Position numbers and translations under genes: made by a program. This document shows, piece by piece, positions 39,887 to 49,792 of a stretch of 64,000 nucleotides of DNA; positions within the stretch are counted from its first letter, which is position 1, and each line of letters opens with the position of its first letter. The DNA is from Ferrimicrobium acidiphilum DSM 19497. Lineage in GTDB: Bacteria > Actinomycetota > Acidimicrobiia > Acidimicrobiales > Acidimicrobiaceae. The stretch spans positions 62,001 to 126,000 of the forward strand of contig NZ_JXUW01000003.1 in the NCBI RefSeq assembly GCF_000949255.1, in the 5' to 3' direction. The notes under the pieces are model-generated. The model ran no database searches, was not told the origin of the DNA, and worked only from the letters and a program-made list of their open reading frames with translations.

Positions 39887-41433
39887 TGGAGAGTTCTCGC
39901 GAATCCCCGGTAATCGTCGTTGACTTTGGTGCCCAGTATGCCCAGCTGATCGCTCGCCGGGTTCGCGAGCTGCATGTGTACTCCGAGATAGTGAGTCATA
40001 CTGTCACTGCTAATGAGCTTCGCGAGCGTGGGGCACGTGCGATAATCCTTTCGGGTGGTCCAAAGTCAGTCTGGGTGGAGGGTGCTCCGACTCTCGACGC
40101 AGAGATCTTTACGATGGGACTACCGATTCTTGGTATCTGTTATGGAGCCCAGCTCATGGCGCAGAGTCTCGGAGGACGTGTGGAACGTACTCGAGCAGGA
40201 GAGTATGGCCGCACAACCATACAGAGGTGTTCAGAAAACGGAGTCCTTCTTGAGGCGCTACCGGACACCTTTGAATCATGGATGAGCCACCAAGATACCA
40301 TGGTTCTACCGCCGGAGGGTGCGGCCGTTACAGCATCAACTGCCCAGTCGGCGGTGGCTTGTTTCGAGGATCGTGAGCGTGAGCGCTTCGGTGTGCAGTT
40401 TCACCCAGAGGTTTCGCATGGGGAGTTTGGTCGCGAAGTGCTGCACAACTTTCTTTTTCGTGCTGCCGGCCTCGAACCGAAATGGACGAACTTCTCGATC
40501 ATCGAGGAGTCGATTGCTCAAATTCGAGAGCAGGTTGGTGAGCGTAATGTGCTTTGCGCGCTCTCAGGGGGAGTGGACTCTACCGTGGCTGCGGTGCTGA
40601 CTCATGAGGCTGTTGGCGATCAACTTACCTGCGTCTTCGTTGATACCGGACTCCTGCGAGAGGGTGAGGCAGATCAAGTCGTGACCCTCTTCTCCTCCCA
40701 GTTTCATATCAAGTTGGTGGTAGTCGAAGCAGCAGAGCGTTTTCTTTCAGCACTAGCTGGTGTACTCGATCCAGAGATCAAACGCAAGATCATTGGGAAT
40801 CTCTTCATTCGAACCTTCGAGGAGGCGGCACTAGGGATCGACGCCGGTGGCTTTTTGGTGCAGGGGACACTTTACCCTGACGTAATAGAATCTGGCAGTG
40901 GTTCGGCGGCGCTTATCAAGAGTCACCATAACGTTGGTGGGCTGCCTGAAGACATGTCATTTGCCCTTGTCGAACCGCTGCGTTTCCTCTTCAAAGATGA
41001 GGTTCGGGCTGTCGGGGTTGAGCTGGGAATTCCTGAAGAGGTGGTATGGAGACAGCCGTTCCCTGGGCCTGGACTTGCCGTGCGAGTCGTTGGTGAGGTG
41101 ACCCAAGAGTCGGTTGGTCGGGTTCGCGAGGCAGATCGCATTGTCCGCGAAGAGATACTTCGTGCTGGCCTTGGTCGGTCGATGTGGCAGTACTTTGCGG
41201 TCCTTGCCCCCTCATTGCGTAGCGTTGGGGTCTCAGGTGACGAGCGAACCTATGATGCGCCGATTATCGTGCGCGCGGTTGACTCCGACGATGCCATGAC
41301 GGCTGATTGGGCTCGCATCCCTTACGAAGTTTTGGATGTGATTGCGCATCGAATCGTCGGTGAGGTGAATGGCGTCAACCGAGTGGTCTATGACATCACC
41401 TCCAAGCCTCCAGGAACGATTGAGTGGGAGTAG
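39886..41433 (+). CDS. guaA: GMP synthase (glutamine-hydrolysing)
   Basis: GuaA aminates XMP to GMP. The 515-residue product has the class-I glutamine amidotransferase domain with C85 in GICYGAQ and QFHPEVSHG, followed by the PP-loop ATPase domain SGGVDSTV and the C-terminal dimerisation domain ending [13 protein letters not shown]. The GTG start overlaps the guaB3 stop by one base. It completes the GMP branch together with its neighbour. Confidence 0.97.
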   Translation: MESSRESPVIVVDFGAQYAQLIARRVRELHVYSEIVSHTVTANELRERGARAIILSGGPKSVWVEGAPTLDAEIFTMGLPILGICYGAQLMAQSLGGRVERTRAGEYGRTTIQRCSENGVLLEALPDTFESWMSHQDTMVLPPEGAAVTASTAQSAVACFEDRERERFGVQFHPEVSHGEFGREVLHNFLFRAAGLEPKWTNFSIIEESIAQIREQVGERNVLCALSGGVDSTVAAVLTHEAVGDQLTCVFVDTGLLREGEADQVVTLFSSQFHIKLVVVEAAERFLSALAGVLDPEIKRKIIGNLFIRTFEEAALGIDAGGFLVQGTLYPDVIESGSGSAALIKSHHNVGGLPEDMSFALVEPLRFLFKDEVRAVGVELGIPEEVVWRQPFPGPGLAVRVVGEVTQESVGRVREADRIVREEILRAGLGRSMWQYFAVLAPSLRSVGVSGDERTYDAPIIVRAVDSDDAMTADWARIPYEVLDVIAHRIVGEVNGVNRVVYDITSKPPGTIEWE

Positions 41434-41437
41434 CTGG

Positions 41438-43579
41438 GTGGCTGAGGCTGATCAGCATATCCTCGAGGGTCTGAACGAGCGTCAGATAGAGGCTGTTTCT
41501 ACTCTCGAAGGACCGGTGCTGGTCGTGGCCGGTGCTGGTTCTGGAAAGACGAGAGTTCTCACCCGTCGCATAGCTTATCTGCTTGAGCAGGGGGTGAATC
41601 CTAGCGAGATTTTAGCGATCACGTTCACCAATAAGGCAGCACGTGAAATGGTCGAGAGAGTGCACCACCTGGTCGGCGTAGAGGCGGCCAAGGCGCTATG
41701 GATCTCCACCTTTCACTCCGCATGCAGTCGTATTCTGCGAGTCCACCCCGAACTTGGTCGACTCCGGTCAGGATTTACGATCTACGACGCCGACGATGCC
41801 CGTCGGTTGGTAGAGCGCTCCATTCGTGCGCTTGAGCTCGATACAAAGCGTTTCCCGACACGTGCGGTGATGGCCAAGATCAGCTCTGCGAAGGCTGACC
41901 TTATTACTCCTCGTGAGATGGCTTTGGATGCTCATGGAGCATACGATCGCTTGGTTGCCACTGTGTATGAAGCCTATGAAGCAGCGCTGATCGCTAACAA
42001 CGCAGTGGATTTCGACAACCTCGTTAACTCAGTAGTCACTGGACTCCGTGAGCACGCTGGAGTTCGTGAGTACTATCAGCGTCGGTTCCGGTATCTACTG
42101 GTAGATGAGTATCAGGACACCAACCGGGCCCAAAATGAACTAATAGGCCTGTTGGCTGAGCCCGAGAACAATATATTTGTTGTGGGCGACTCCGATCAGT
42201 CGATCTACGGGTTCCGTGGAGCAGATCTTGGCAACATCATCGGCTTTGCAAATAGGCTCCCCACCACCCGGACGATTGCACTCGAACAGAATTATCGCTC
42301 CACTAACGCTATTCTTGAGCTCGCCAACACCTTGATCACGCGTAACGCCGTCCGACACGATAAGACGCTATGGTCGGAGCTCGGCCAAGGTGTGTCCCCA
42401 CTCTACTTCAAGGCCCAGGACGACCGTCAAGAGGCGGAGTTCGTCGTCTCTCAGGCTCTGACCGTTTTGAGCGATGGCTACTCTCTTCGTGATGTTGCCG
42501 TCATCTATCGCACCAATGCCCAGAGCCGGGTTCTCGAGGAGGAGCTCTCCAAGGCTGGCGTTCCCTATCGGGTGGTAGGCGGAGTTCGCTTCTATGATCG
42601 TCGGGAGATACGTGACATGCTCGCATATCTCCGGATTCTTGTGAATCCAGATGACGACGTAGCACTTTCCCGGGTGATCAACACACCGCATCGCGGTATC
42701 GGTGCCGGTACGCAGGAGCAACTGGCGAGCGCGGCTCGCACACGCAACGTCTCAATGTTGCACGCGCTTGAACTGTTCTCCACTGAAGAGCTCGGACTTT
42801 CTTCGAGAGCGGCAAAGGCGCTTACTCATTTTGTCGAGATGATTGACTATCTGCGCGAACTGATCCACGAGGAGGCTCCTGCCCCGGTAGTGCTGGACGA
42901 GGTGATGACTAGGACCGAGTATCTGGAGATGATCAATGAGGAGGATCCACTTACCGCAGAGGGTCGATTAGAAAACCTGGCTGAGTTGCGACGAGTAGCT
43001 GCAGAGGCCGACTCGTTGGAGGCGTTTCTTGAGCAGACGGCACTGTTTAGCGCCATCGACGCTGAACTCGATGACTCGAGCATGACCTTGATGACTGTGC
43101 ACATGGCTAAAGGGCTTGAATTCCCAATCGTTTTTGTCGTGGGTCTCGAGGAGGGCATTTTCCCTCATATGAGATCGCTCACTACACCTGCCGAGATCGA
43201 GGAGGAGCGTAGATTGCTCTATGTTGCTGTCACTCGTGCTAAGCAGCGACTCTTGCTCTCCTCGGCACGTCGACGGAGCTTCCAGGGAAATGTCATCTAC
43301 AACCCTGAGAGTCGGTTCATAGGTGACTTGCCAGAGGGAGTCTATCGCCGCCAGGAGTCACTCGATTATCAGCCGATGCCCGAGCATGAGAGCACTAAGA
43401 AAAGGGCGAATGAGCCCGCGCCCTATCGTGTAGGTGACAGGGTATTCCATACGCGTTACGGTGAGGGTGAGGTGCGAGCCATTCGTGAACGCTCAGTCGA
43501 TCGCGAGGTGGTGGTCTACTTTGACGCTGCTGGCGAGCGTGTCTTCTTTGGATCTATGACCAAACTCAAACTGGTCTAA
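41438..43579 (+). CDS. pcrA: ATP-dependent DNA helicase PcrA/UvrD
   Basis: This superfamily-1A helicase unwinds DNA in excision repair and replication restart. From GTG 41438 the product is 713 residues, beginning MAEADQHILEGLNERQIEAV. Motifs: AGAGSGKTRVLTRR (Walker A), TFTNKAAREM, DEYQDTN (Walker B), VGDSDQSIYGFRGAD, QNYRST and VHMAKGLEFP. The C-terminal tail RVGDRVFHTRYGEGEVRA is the Tudor-like PcrA end. GGGAG at 41426-41430 precedes the GTG. The upstream open frame is antisense-free overlap with guaA and rejected. Confidence 0.95.
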   Translation: MAEADQHILEGLNERQIEAVSTLEGPVLVVAGAGSGKTRVLTRRIAYLLEQGVNPSEILAITFTNKAAREMVERVHHLVGVEAAKALWISTFHSACSRILRVHPELGRLRSGFTIYDADDARRLVERSIRALELDTKRFPTRAVMAKISSAKADLITPREMALDAHGAYDRLVATVYEAYEAALIANNAVDFDNLVNSVVTGLREHAGVREYYQRRFRYLLVDEYQDTNRAQNELIGLLAEPENNIFVVGDSDQSIYGFRGADLGNIIGFANRLPTTRTIALEQNYRSTNAILELANTLITRNAVRHDKTLWSELGQGVSPLYFKAQDDRQEAEFVVSQALTVLSDGYSLRDVAVIYRTNAQSRVLEEELSKAGVPYRVVGGVRFYDRREIRDMLAYLRILVNPDDDVALSRVINTPHRGIGAGTQEQLASAARTRNVSMLHALELFSTEELGLSSRAAKALTHFVEMIDYLRELIHEEAPAPVVLDEVMTRTEYLEMINEEDPLTAEGRLENLAELRRVAAEADSLEAFLEQTALFSAIDAELDDSSMTLMTVHMAKGLEFPIVFVVGLEEGIFPHMRSLTTPAEIEEERRLLYVAVTRAKQRLLLSSARRRSFQGNVIYNPESRFIGDLPEGVYRRQESLDYQPMPEHESTKKRANEPAPYRVGDRVFHTRYGEGEVRAIRERSVDREVVVYFDAAGERVFFGSMTKLKLV

Positions 43580-43820
43580 CGCCGGAGCATATGTAGCACC
43601 GGATGATCTCGTGAGCGCGAGAACAGTCGTCACCCAATGTTATCGATGGAGGCGATAGCGCTTGGCTCAAGTCAGGGATCGCGATCCACGGCGAGCAAGG
43701 TTCAAGGCTCCTTCAAAGAGAGGATGATGGTTTGTCGCTATCGAGTCTTTATCTAGATAAGACTGCTTTACTCGCGTGTAAAGGGTATGCCTGCTGGATG
43801 GAACAGACCGCCGAGGCTAG

Positions 43821-45494
43821 CTAGTTAGTTGTGGTTACCGCGAAGGAGCTAGCGAGTTGGTCGAGACCGACAAAACCCAATTCGAGTGCCTGATGATGAA
43901 AGCGCTTAAGGTCAAATGCTGCACCCTCTCTTCGCCGCACCTGTTCACGAATTGAGAGCCAAGCTCGTTCACCAAGCTTGTAGCTGGTGGCCTGGGCGGG
44001 CCAACCAAGATAGCGGTCGATCTCAGATGTGGCAAAAATGAGATCGATGCCTGCTATGCGCTGGAGGAAGTCAACCGCTGTCTCTCGAGTCCAGTGGTCG
44101 GGCGCCTCGGCAACAACGCCATTTGGTACCTCAAAGTGGTGATGTAAGCCAATATCAATGACTACTCTGGCTGCTCGAAAGGCTTGCGAGGCTAGCATGC
44201 CCAGGCGGTAAGCGGCCTCTTCGAAGAAGCCAAGCTCGTCCATCAGTCGCTCGGCATAGAGTGCCCAACCTTCGATATGGCCGGAGTTCCCGCCAAGGGT
44301 TCGCTGGAAGGCGTTGAGGCGGTCGCCAAGCCAGGTCGCGTAGCCGATCTGGAGGTGGTGACCCGGGACTCCTTCGTGGTACACGGTACTGAGCTCATGC
44401 CAGAGCGGGAAAACTGTCTTTCCTTGGGTCGGGTACCAGGTCCTTCCTGGTCGTGATAGGTCCATCGAGGGTGGGGTATAGTACATGGCCGCAGCACCGC
44501 CGGCAGGTGCTAACATCGCCTCAACTCGCTGGATGGTTACCGGTATATCGAAATGTACTCCATTTAAGACGGCCATTGAGCCATCGAGCACCTGTTGATT
44601 CCAGAGTCGGAACGCCTCTGCTCCTTGGATTACTAGTGAAGGATCTTGCTCGAGATGAGCGATCACAGCAGCTATACCCGCTCCAGGGAGGATCTTCTCG
44701 GCTTCGAGTTCCATCTCGTGACGAATGCGACCGAGTTCCTCAAAGCCCCAGGCGTAGGAGTCCTGCGGGTCAAAGGTTGCCCCATTAAAGAGTTGGCAAT
44801 AGAGACTCCAACGATCAGGACCCACGCCGTCGATGGTCGACGTTTTCGGAAGATACTCCTGTTCAAAGAAGGTGGCAAGATCTAAATAGGCAGCTGCTGC
44901 CTCTTGACAGGCTCTCTCTAAAAAATCCCCGATCTGTGGATGGTGGAGGTTTTGAGAAGCGATGAGCTCATCGAAGTACGAAGGACCTCCTGGTGTGCCG
45001 GTCTTTCTCGCCAATCGTGCGGCTTGGAGCACTTGACGCTGCGAGGCTACCTGCCTCTTCTCGAGACCCAAGCGTAGGCTCTGTTGGTAGCCCGACAAAG
45101 CATGAGGTACCCTTCGAAGTCGTTCGGCAATCGTCTCCCAGTCCTCGTTAGTTGCCCGAGGCATCAGGTCGATAGCCTGTTTTATCTGGTGCTGAGGAGA
45201 GGCGATCACGTTGACGTCAGCCATCCACTCACCGGCATCATGAAGAGCGAGTCGTGTGCGTAGCCGCTCTATCATCAGCTCCTTACTGATCGCCTCCGTA
45301 GCGGTAGGTGCGATCGTCTCCGCAGCCTTCAATGTGGCTCGGTCAAGATCTGCTCTTGCCGTGATTCCGTCGGCTGAGTAGTCGGGGAGCCCTGCAGGGT
45401 CATCACCCGCACCTAATTCGGTGCCGACTATCGGGTCTAGCTCTACCAATCGTGCTAGGTAGTCGTCCGCGAGCTCGTTGATGGATCGAGTCAT
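43821..45494 (-). CDS. DUF885 family protein (putative metallopeptidase)
   Basis: The 557-residue protein matches the DUF885 family: HELSTVYHEGVPGHHLQIGYA contains the HEGxPGHH motif, which resembles a zinc-peptidase site, and GGNSGHIEGWALYAERLMDELG follows. No signal peptide is seen. Members are proposed peptidases but few are characterised. It is convergent with pcrA, separated by 241 bases without a gene. The start is the ATG at 45494 preceded by GGAG in the cDNA direction (AAGGAGG upstream). Confidence 0.85.
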   Translation of the reverse strand: MTRSINELADDYLARLVELDPIVGTELGAGDDPAGLPDYSADGITARADLDRATLKAAETIAPTATEAISKELMIERLRTRLALHDAGEWMADVNVIASPQHQIKQAIDLMPRATNEDWETIAERLRRVPHALSGYQQSLRLGLEKRQVASQRQVLQAARLARKTGTPGGPSYFDELIASQNLHHPQIGDFLERACQEAAAAYLDLATFFEQEYLPKTSTIDGVGPDRWSLYCQLFNGATFDPQDSYAWGFEELGRIRHEMELEAEKILPGAGIAAVIAHLEQDPSLVIQGAEAFRLWNQQVLDGSMAVLNGVHFDIPVTIQRVEAMLAPAGGAAAMYYTPPSMDLSRPGRTWYPTQGKTVFPLWHELSTVYHEGVPGHHLQIGYATWLGDRLNAFQRTLGGNSGHIEGWALYAERLMDELGFFEEAAYRLGMLASQAFRAARVVIDIGLHHHFEVPNGVVAEAPDHWTRETAVDFLQRIAGIDLIFATSEIDRYLGWPAQATSYKLGERAWLSIREQVRRREGAAFDLKRFHHQALELGFVGLDQLASSFAVTTTN

Positions 45495-45676
45495 ATCTGC
45501 CTCCTTGGAGATGATGCCATCTGCTCTGACGCTAGCTGGCGGTCACGCTCCTCGCTGTCGTTCGTTGTCGAGTGAGTGAACCTGGTTCTCGGGGGACCAC
45601 AGTCTTGGTCGTCATCACTCAGCAGCCCGTCTAAAGTTCAGTCGAGTCCCGATTTCCGGTGACCCATTTTTGAGTT

Positions 45677-45752
45677 TGGAGCCGGTGGTCGGGCTCGAAC
45701 CGACGACCTGACGATTACAAATCGCCTGCGCTACCAGCTGCGCCACACCGGC
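45677..45752 (-). tRNA. tRNA-Thr (anticodon TGT)
   Basis: On the minus strand the sequence starts GCCGGTG at 45752 and folds into a cloverleaf: a 7-bp acceptor (GCCGGTG/CACCGGC), a D-arm with GCGC pairs, an anticodon arm GGCGA-TTTGTAA-TCGTC with anticodon TGT, a variable loop and a T-arm GTCGG-TTCGAGC-CCGAC. TCCA follows, so the CCA end is encoded (45677-45679). It reads ACA and ACG-type threonine codons. Confidence 0.95.
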
Positions 45753-46163
45753 CGACATCAGCTAGAGCCTATCGGGTAAACCAAGGTGATTAGGCGTTCT
45801 GGTTGCCGAGTTATTGGTCGTCGACCCTCTAACTCCTAGTCATCTCCCGAATCGAGCGGTTCGCGTTACTAACGGCACCCTTGAGACGCTAGGAGAACTC
45901 AAGTATCCACATCTTTTCTGACTCTTCTAAACAACTCGCATGCTTTGCGGACAAGAATCATGATGTTGAGGGCGTCGCCAATTCAGCCCCTCATAGTGAT
46001 GTCAGATTGGTCAAGCGCACCGGTTCGCGCCCGATGCTTGTGGCCAGTTCTTGTATCCGGGGTTTGTCTGTCGCTGAGGTTCAGTGCTGTCCTACTCGAG
46101 TGGTATTGGGATTAGATCCTTCCTCCGTTGTGTGGGCACCTCCCGAATCTAACTGTCGGAGTG
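45753..46163. other. 411-bp intergenic region without a supported gene
   Basis: The short open frame at 46007-46255 (+) has no start signal and no recognisable domain. The tRNA-Thr promoter should lie at its left end. I see no repeats or strong hairpins in it. Confidence 0.6.
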
Positions 46164-46506
46164 TCAACGGAGCGGGTCAGAAATGGACAGGTAGCAATCG
46201 CGAACTTGAAGATCCATCACTCTTGGGACGCCCTCAGTGTGTTCAGAGCTCATGATGACATGTACTGGGACCACCACTTCGTAATGCCCAGGTGAGAGCA
46301 GGAAGGACACACTCGGCCCAAGGTCGGCAGTTCCGACGATGAAGCTTAGCTCTCCCACGGCACCCGGTTCTAACTTCATATGCTGCAGTGATGCAGCTAT
46401 CTTCCCAGCATGACCCCCAAGAGCGACTGACCCGCCGGGTTCAGATAGCCAACCCACGGGTGCCGAGGCATCGAAAAGCAGACATGTATTGCCCATATTC
46501 TCAATA
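46164..46506 (-). pseudogene. 3' half of the gene interrupted by the composite transposon
   Basis: The frame runs from the transposon edge (46506) to a stop at 46164-46166 and encodes IENMGNTCLLFDASAPVGWL followed by a beta-rich region with a PGAVGELSFIV segment. It lacks a start. Across the transposon, at 52887-53242, lies the 5' half in the same frame: after precise excision of 46507-52886 and one copy of TTCTCAATA, the halves join as ...GRTLIENMGNTC... to give 229 codons. The C-terminal half loosely resembles DUF4232-type domains, which I would not rely on. The function is unknown. Confidence 0.8.
46498..46506. repeat. Left 9-bp target-site duplication
   Basis: TTCTCAATA abuts the left end (GGGTGC) of the composite transposon. 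The identical nine bases abut its right end at 52887-52895. Confidence 0.93.
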
Positions 46507-46530
46507 GGGTGCGGCTCCCGTAGAGGGACA

Positions 46531-48015
46531 TCATGCGGCCAGCGGGATTGTCCCATGCGCAAAGCGAGCCTCGTGCACTCGGTGCCGTTCCTTGTCGAGA
46601 TGGAACCTCCAGTACTCGTCGAAGTCGCCGTTGCTGCGTAAGGCGCGTAGCTTCAAGATCGCCTCCGCTCCGTTGAGTCCCCAACGTGCACCGGTCAAAT
46701 CGAGGCGATCCTTCACGAGATGGCGACACGCACCTTCGATCACTCCAGAGGCGATCGGCCAGCCTTCTTCGAGCGCTTGGCGGTAGTTGAGGTAATCCCG
46801 CTTGGCAAGTAGGTAGTTAGCGCAACGGTCAGCGTTCTCCCTAGAACGGGGATCGAGACCGAGACAAGTGGCCTTGCGCCGGATCGAGGCCGCGACCGTT
46901 GATGCCTGCCCTCGTAGTACTGAGAGTGCCTTCTCAGCGACCCACGCTTCTGCGGCAGAGTCACCTTCGGAGAAGAGGACCAGATGTACTCGAGCACGTG
47001 GATAAAGTCACAGACGATGCTCACCTTGACCCCACGGGTCTTTGCCTCTGCATTGATACAGTCAATCTGGTGCTTCGCACCGTCGACGAGAGCGATCCAA
47101 GTGCGCCGATGCTCTGGGTCACGACGATGTGCCTCGTCGAAGACCGCTGAGATAACGCTCGCAGTGTTATCGACCACGCTGGCTGTGAGCCACTTGTTGG
47201 CCGCCTTGGGTGCCGGGGCTCTCTCTGTGTCGGTCTCACGTCCGATAATGTCGCTAGGAGTACGGATAACCGGCGTCACATCATAGACAGCGCCAACCTC
47301 AGCCATACGTTTCCTGTTGTGCTTCTCCCCTCTGGAGAGCCTCGTCTTCAACTTTGCAGTGGCTTTCCCGGCCGCCTTTGCAGTAGCTGGCCGCAGGGCA
47401 TCGGGTCTCATGACGATCCCCTTGCCGTCTACGGAGAGGACGAGGACCTCTCCTTGGTTGCCCTGCATGCGAGGTATATTCTCATAGAAGGCCTCGAAAT
47501 CGACGACAGAACGAGCCGCCAACAGCTCCACCTGACGCTTTGCGCATCCGACACCGGTGATACGTCGAATCGCCTCGGTCGCCTCCTCGAAGCTCCCCCT
47601 TGCCGACTCTATAGCCGAGAGCTCACGCAGCCCGTGAGAATGTAGCTCCTCTGGCAGGTTCAAGGTCGCATCGCCTAGGTAGAGGTTGTCCTTACCTCGC
47701 CGACGATAGGCAAGGCGGGTGACTGAGACTTAGTGCGAAGATCGTCTGGAGCGATCGGGTATGGCCGGCCTCGACGCTCGTGTGCCTGTCTGCCTCTGCG
47801 TCGATGACATCGACGAGTCGTTCCTCGCGCGAGCTACGCAGGTCCAGGTGGTCTTGATAGAGCTGGCGGACCAGCTCACGGACATCAACGCTCAACTTCG
47901 TCTCGAGCTCCCAGTGAGTGAGGCTGCTCGCTGTCTCTCCTCCCATGAAGGAGCACGCCTGCTCGAAGCGAGAGCGACTCGCGCTGAAGGCATCATTGGT
48001 AGAGCTAGTCGGCAT
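46531..48015 (-). pseudogene. ISKra4-type transposase, broken into three frames
   Basis: Three consecutive open segments give one transposase. Segment 1 (48015 to about 47725) encodes the N-terminus up to RSLQTIFAL. Segment 2 (about 47725 to 46980) continues with VSVTRLAYRRRGKDNLYLGD, NLPEELHSHGLRELSAIE, the catalytic VDGKG and VDGAKHQID regions and HVLEYIW. Segment 3 (about 46980 to 46531) has SEGDSAAEAWVAEKALSVL and the end VIEGACRHLVKDRLDLTGARWGL with HRVHEARF. The first shift looks like one extra base; the second lies where family members have several more residues (after LEYIW), suggesting a small deletion. Programmed frameshifting is an alternative for either, but I see no classical slippery heptamer at the second. 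Confidence 0.82.
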
Positions 48016-48106
48016 GGGATCTCCTCCTGATCGGTTGCCCTACAGCGTATAGGCTGTAGGATTGGAGATGGACAGCCGAGATGCCCACTCATGAGGAGAC
48101 GATGCG

Positions 48107-48478
48107 ATGAGCAAGCCAACACAAACGCCGCCGTTCGCCGCAACGCGCAAGGCAATAGCCGAGGCCCTGGCTGAGATCGACGGGCTATTGCCCGGATCGG
48201 TAGTCGTGCGTTACATGCGCTGTGGTAAGGCTGGCTGTGGTTGTAAGGCCGACCCGCCTGTGCTGCACGGTCCCTACATCCAGTGGACCCGAACAGTTCA
48301 GGGTAAGACCGTCACGAGATACCTGAGCCAAGAGCAGCTTGAGCGCTACCGGCCGTGGTTCGACAATGCCCACCGACTCAAGGATCTCGTCACTAAGCTC
48401 GAGATCGCCTCGCTACAGGCGCTCGAGACGGTGGAGACCTCGACATCACCTCGGAGACCTCGACACACCGAGGGTTAA
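48107..48478 (+). CDS. DUF6788-type accessory protein of the IS element
   Basis: The 123-residue product has SVVVRYMRCGKAGCGCKADPP followed by LHGPYIQWTRTVQGKTVTRYLS and ERYRPWFDNAHRLKDLV, the pattern of the small cysteine-containing DUF6788 proteins that I recall next to such transposases. It lies inside the IS copy, divergent from the transposase with a 91-bp gap. The CGKAGCGC cysteines may bind metal. No function is established; a role in transposition or DNA binding is only a guess. The last 28 codons also occur at 52670-52755 in the detached right end of copy 2. Confidence 0.7.
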   Translation: MSKPTQTPPFAATRKAIAEALAEIDGLLPGSVVVRYMRCGKAGCGCKADPPVLHGPYIQWTRTVQGKTVTRYLSQEQLERYRPWFDNAHRLKDLVTKLEIASLQALETVETSTSPRRPRHTEG

Positions 48479-48639
48479 CTCAGCTCGGCTTCCGATTCCT
48501 CCCTTCACAGAGCCTCGCACTTGGCGTCCCTCAGCACTGCCAGGCTATGATACCCAGCTCCAAGCCATGATTAGTGGTGTGGTATCAACCCTCCAGAAGA
48601 GCTGCACCCATATGTAATAGACAGCAAGGGGTCTGATGG

Positions 48640-48777
48640 CTAGGGCCTTCTGCCCAAGACACGCTTACACAGCAAGAACACCACATAGCCTACGATCCCA
48701 ACCATCGCGATAGGAACCAAAACGATTAGCGGACTGGATGAGCTCAAAATATCTGATACTATCACACCAAATTCCAT
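48640..48777 (-). CDS. Possible 45-residue membrane protein in transposon cargo
   Basis: A short frame starting MEFGVIVSDILSSSSPLIVL contains one hydrophobic segment (about residues 15-36, SPLIVLVPIAMVGIVGYVVF) followed by basic residues CKRVLGRRP, a good single-pass membrane pattern. It lies 17 bases after the secreted-protein gene on the same strand. No ribosome-binding site is evident, so it may be unexpressed. No homology recognised. Confidence 0.35.
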   Translation of the reverse strand: MEFGVIVSDILSSSSPLIVLVPIAMVGIVGYVVFLLCKRVLGRRP

Positions 48778-48794
48778 TCAAGGGCATAGTCGAG

Positions 48795-49496
48795 TTAGGA
48801 CTGCACACCGCCTGAGCAAGTCGTGGGATTTGACCAGGCACCATTTCCGTACATATTGAAGTCTATCTGCGCACCAAGCTGGTCAACTGTCTCACCACCC
48901 ACAGATTGGGTAAAGAATCCACTTACTTGGGCGGTAGAGTGCCATGTATTAACTAAAGGGGTGGATGTCCTAAAGGATGATCCGTTATAGGTTATAGTTC
49001 CCAAAGCCCATCCTGTGACGTCCTCATGGTTGTTTGGAACACTTACTTGGGTCACAACCGATCCATTCGCAGAGAACCCCAGATAGCTACTGAAGGTGAC
49101 GACGGTGAACCCGTAGATATCTTTCCAGATACATCCACCATTCATTACTGGATCTCCAGGTATATCCGAGGTATCGGACGGGACTGTTGGATTAGCACTG
49201 ACGGTGACAGGAGTAGATACTAGTAGGTCTTTAACTTGACTAGGGAGATTCGGGAGAGCTGCCAACCGCTTTGCAAGAGCGTAATTATCCAGGAAGGTCC
49301 CGTGTCCCGGCAACAGAGCGTATGAGTAGGGAGCTACGTTCAACATCTTTTCAAACGTAGGGAGATGAGAAGCCAAGGATTGTGAATTGAGCCCTGTCAC
49401 ATCTTGCGCAAACGCTACACCTGAAGTCATTCCAACCCCTACCGCTAGAACTCCGAGCCCGAGTGTCAACTGACGCGCTAGCATGCCTACCTTCAT
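48795..49496 (-). CDS. Secreted protein of unknown function (transposon cargo)
   Basis: From the second ATG behind AAGGGGG the product is 233 residues with a clear Sec signal peptide (MKVGMLARQLTLGLGVLAVG..., cleavage probably after AFA). The open frame extends to 49619, but the upstream part is not signal-like. The mature part is Ser/Thr/Val/Gly-rich, has a PSDTSDIPGDP linker and two cysteines (GGCIWKD and TTCSGG) that could form a disulphide, and looks like a beta-rich extracellular domain. I recognise no family. It is the only substantial gene between the two IS copies. Confidence 0.72.
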   Translation of the reverse strand: MKVGMLARQLTLGLGVLAVGVGMTSGVAFAQDVTGLNSQSLASHLPTFEKMLNVAPYSYALLPGHGTFLDNYALAKRLAALPNLPSQVKDLLVSTPVTVSANPTVPSDTSDIPGDPVMNGGCIWKDIYGFTVVTFSSYLGFSANGSVVTQVSVPNNHEDVTGWALGTITYNGSSFRTSTPLVNTWHSTAQVSGFFTQSVGGETVDQLGAQIDFNMYGNGAWSNPTTCSGGVQS

Positions 49497-49792
49497 CATT
49501 ACCCCCTTGTGGTGATCATCATCATCAAACGTTTTGTCTGATACAAGCAACAACCTAACACATCGTGGCGAAGATTTCACGACACTTTTAGAAAGTATCG
49601 AAAATATATCGTCTATCATGGTTCTTGGCGCGTTGTCGACCGAACTTTCGAAACTCGTTCCGAATGTATGTCTGTCTCATAGACATTTGCTGGTTTGGGA
49701 GGGTTATCCACAGGGAGTGATTTGCATGTTAGTAGGTCAGTGGGGGTGAGTTGATGTCTGGCGCTGCATATAGTGCCCCTGATAATTTATTT

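Larger units (their letters stand above)
46507..48609 (-). mobile_element. ISKra4-type insertion sequence, copy 1
   Basis: The 2103-bp copy is bounded by imperfect inverted repeats (16 of 21 positions match; both begin GGGTGC-N-GCTC). It contains a minus-strand transposase in three frames and a divergent plus-strand DUF6788-type gene. The family call rests on the transposase protein motifs, chiefly LSVDGKGIVMRPDALRPAT and WRTWIALVDG-like HRRTWIALVDGAKHQID. Its right flank (ATATGTAAT) is not a duplication of its left flank, consistent with insertion as part of the larger composite. Confidence 0.85.

Noticed and set aside
43743-43763. Inverted repeat AGTCTT...AAGACT as a terminator of pcrA
   Set aside because: The stem is short and imperfect and there is no T-run, so I do not list it.
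46007-46255. 82-residue plus-strand frame
   Set aside because: No ribosome-binding site, no domain, and it runs antisense into the interrupted gene.
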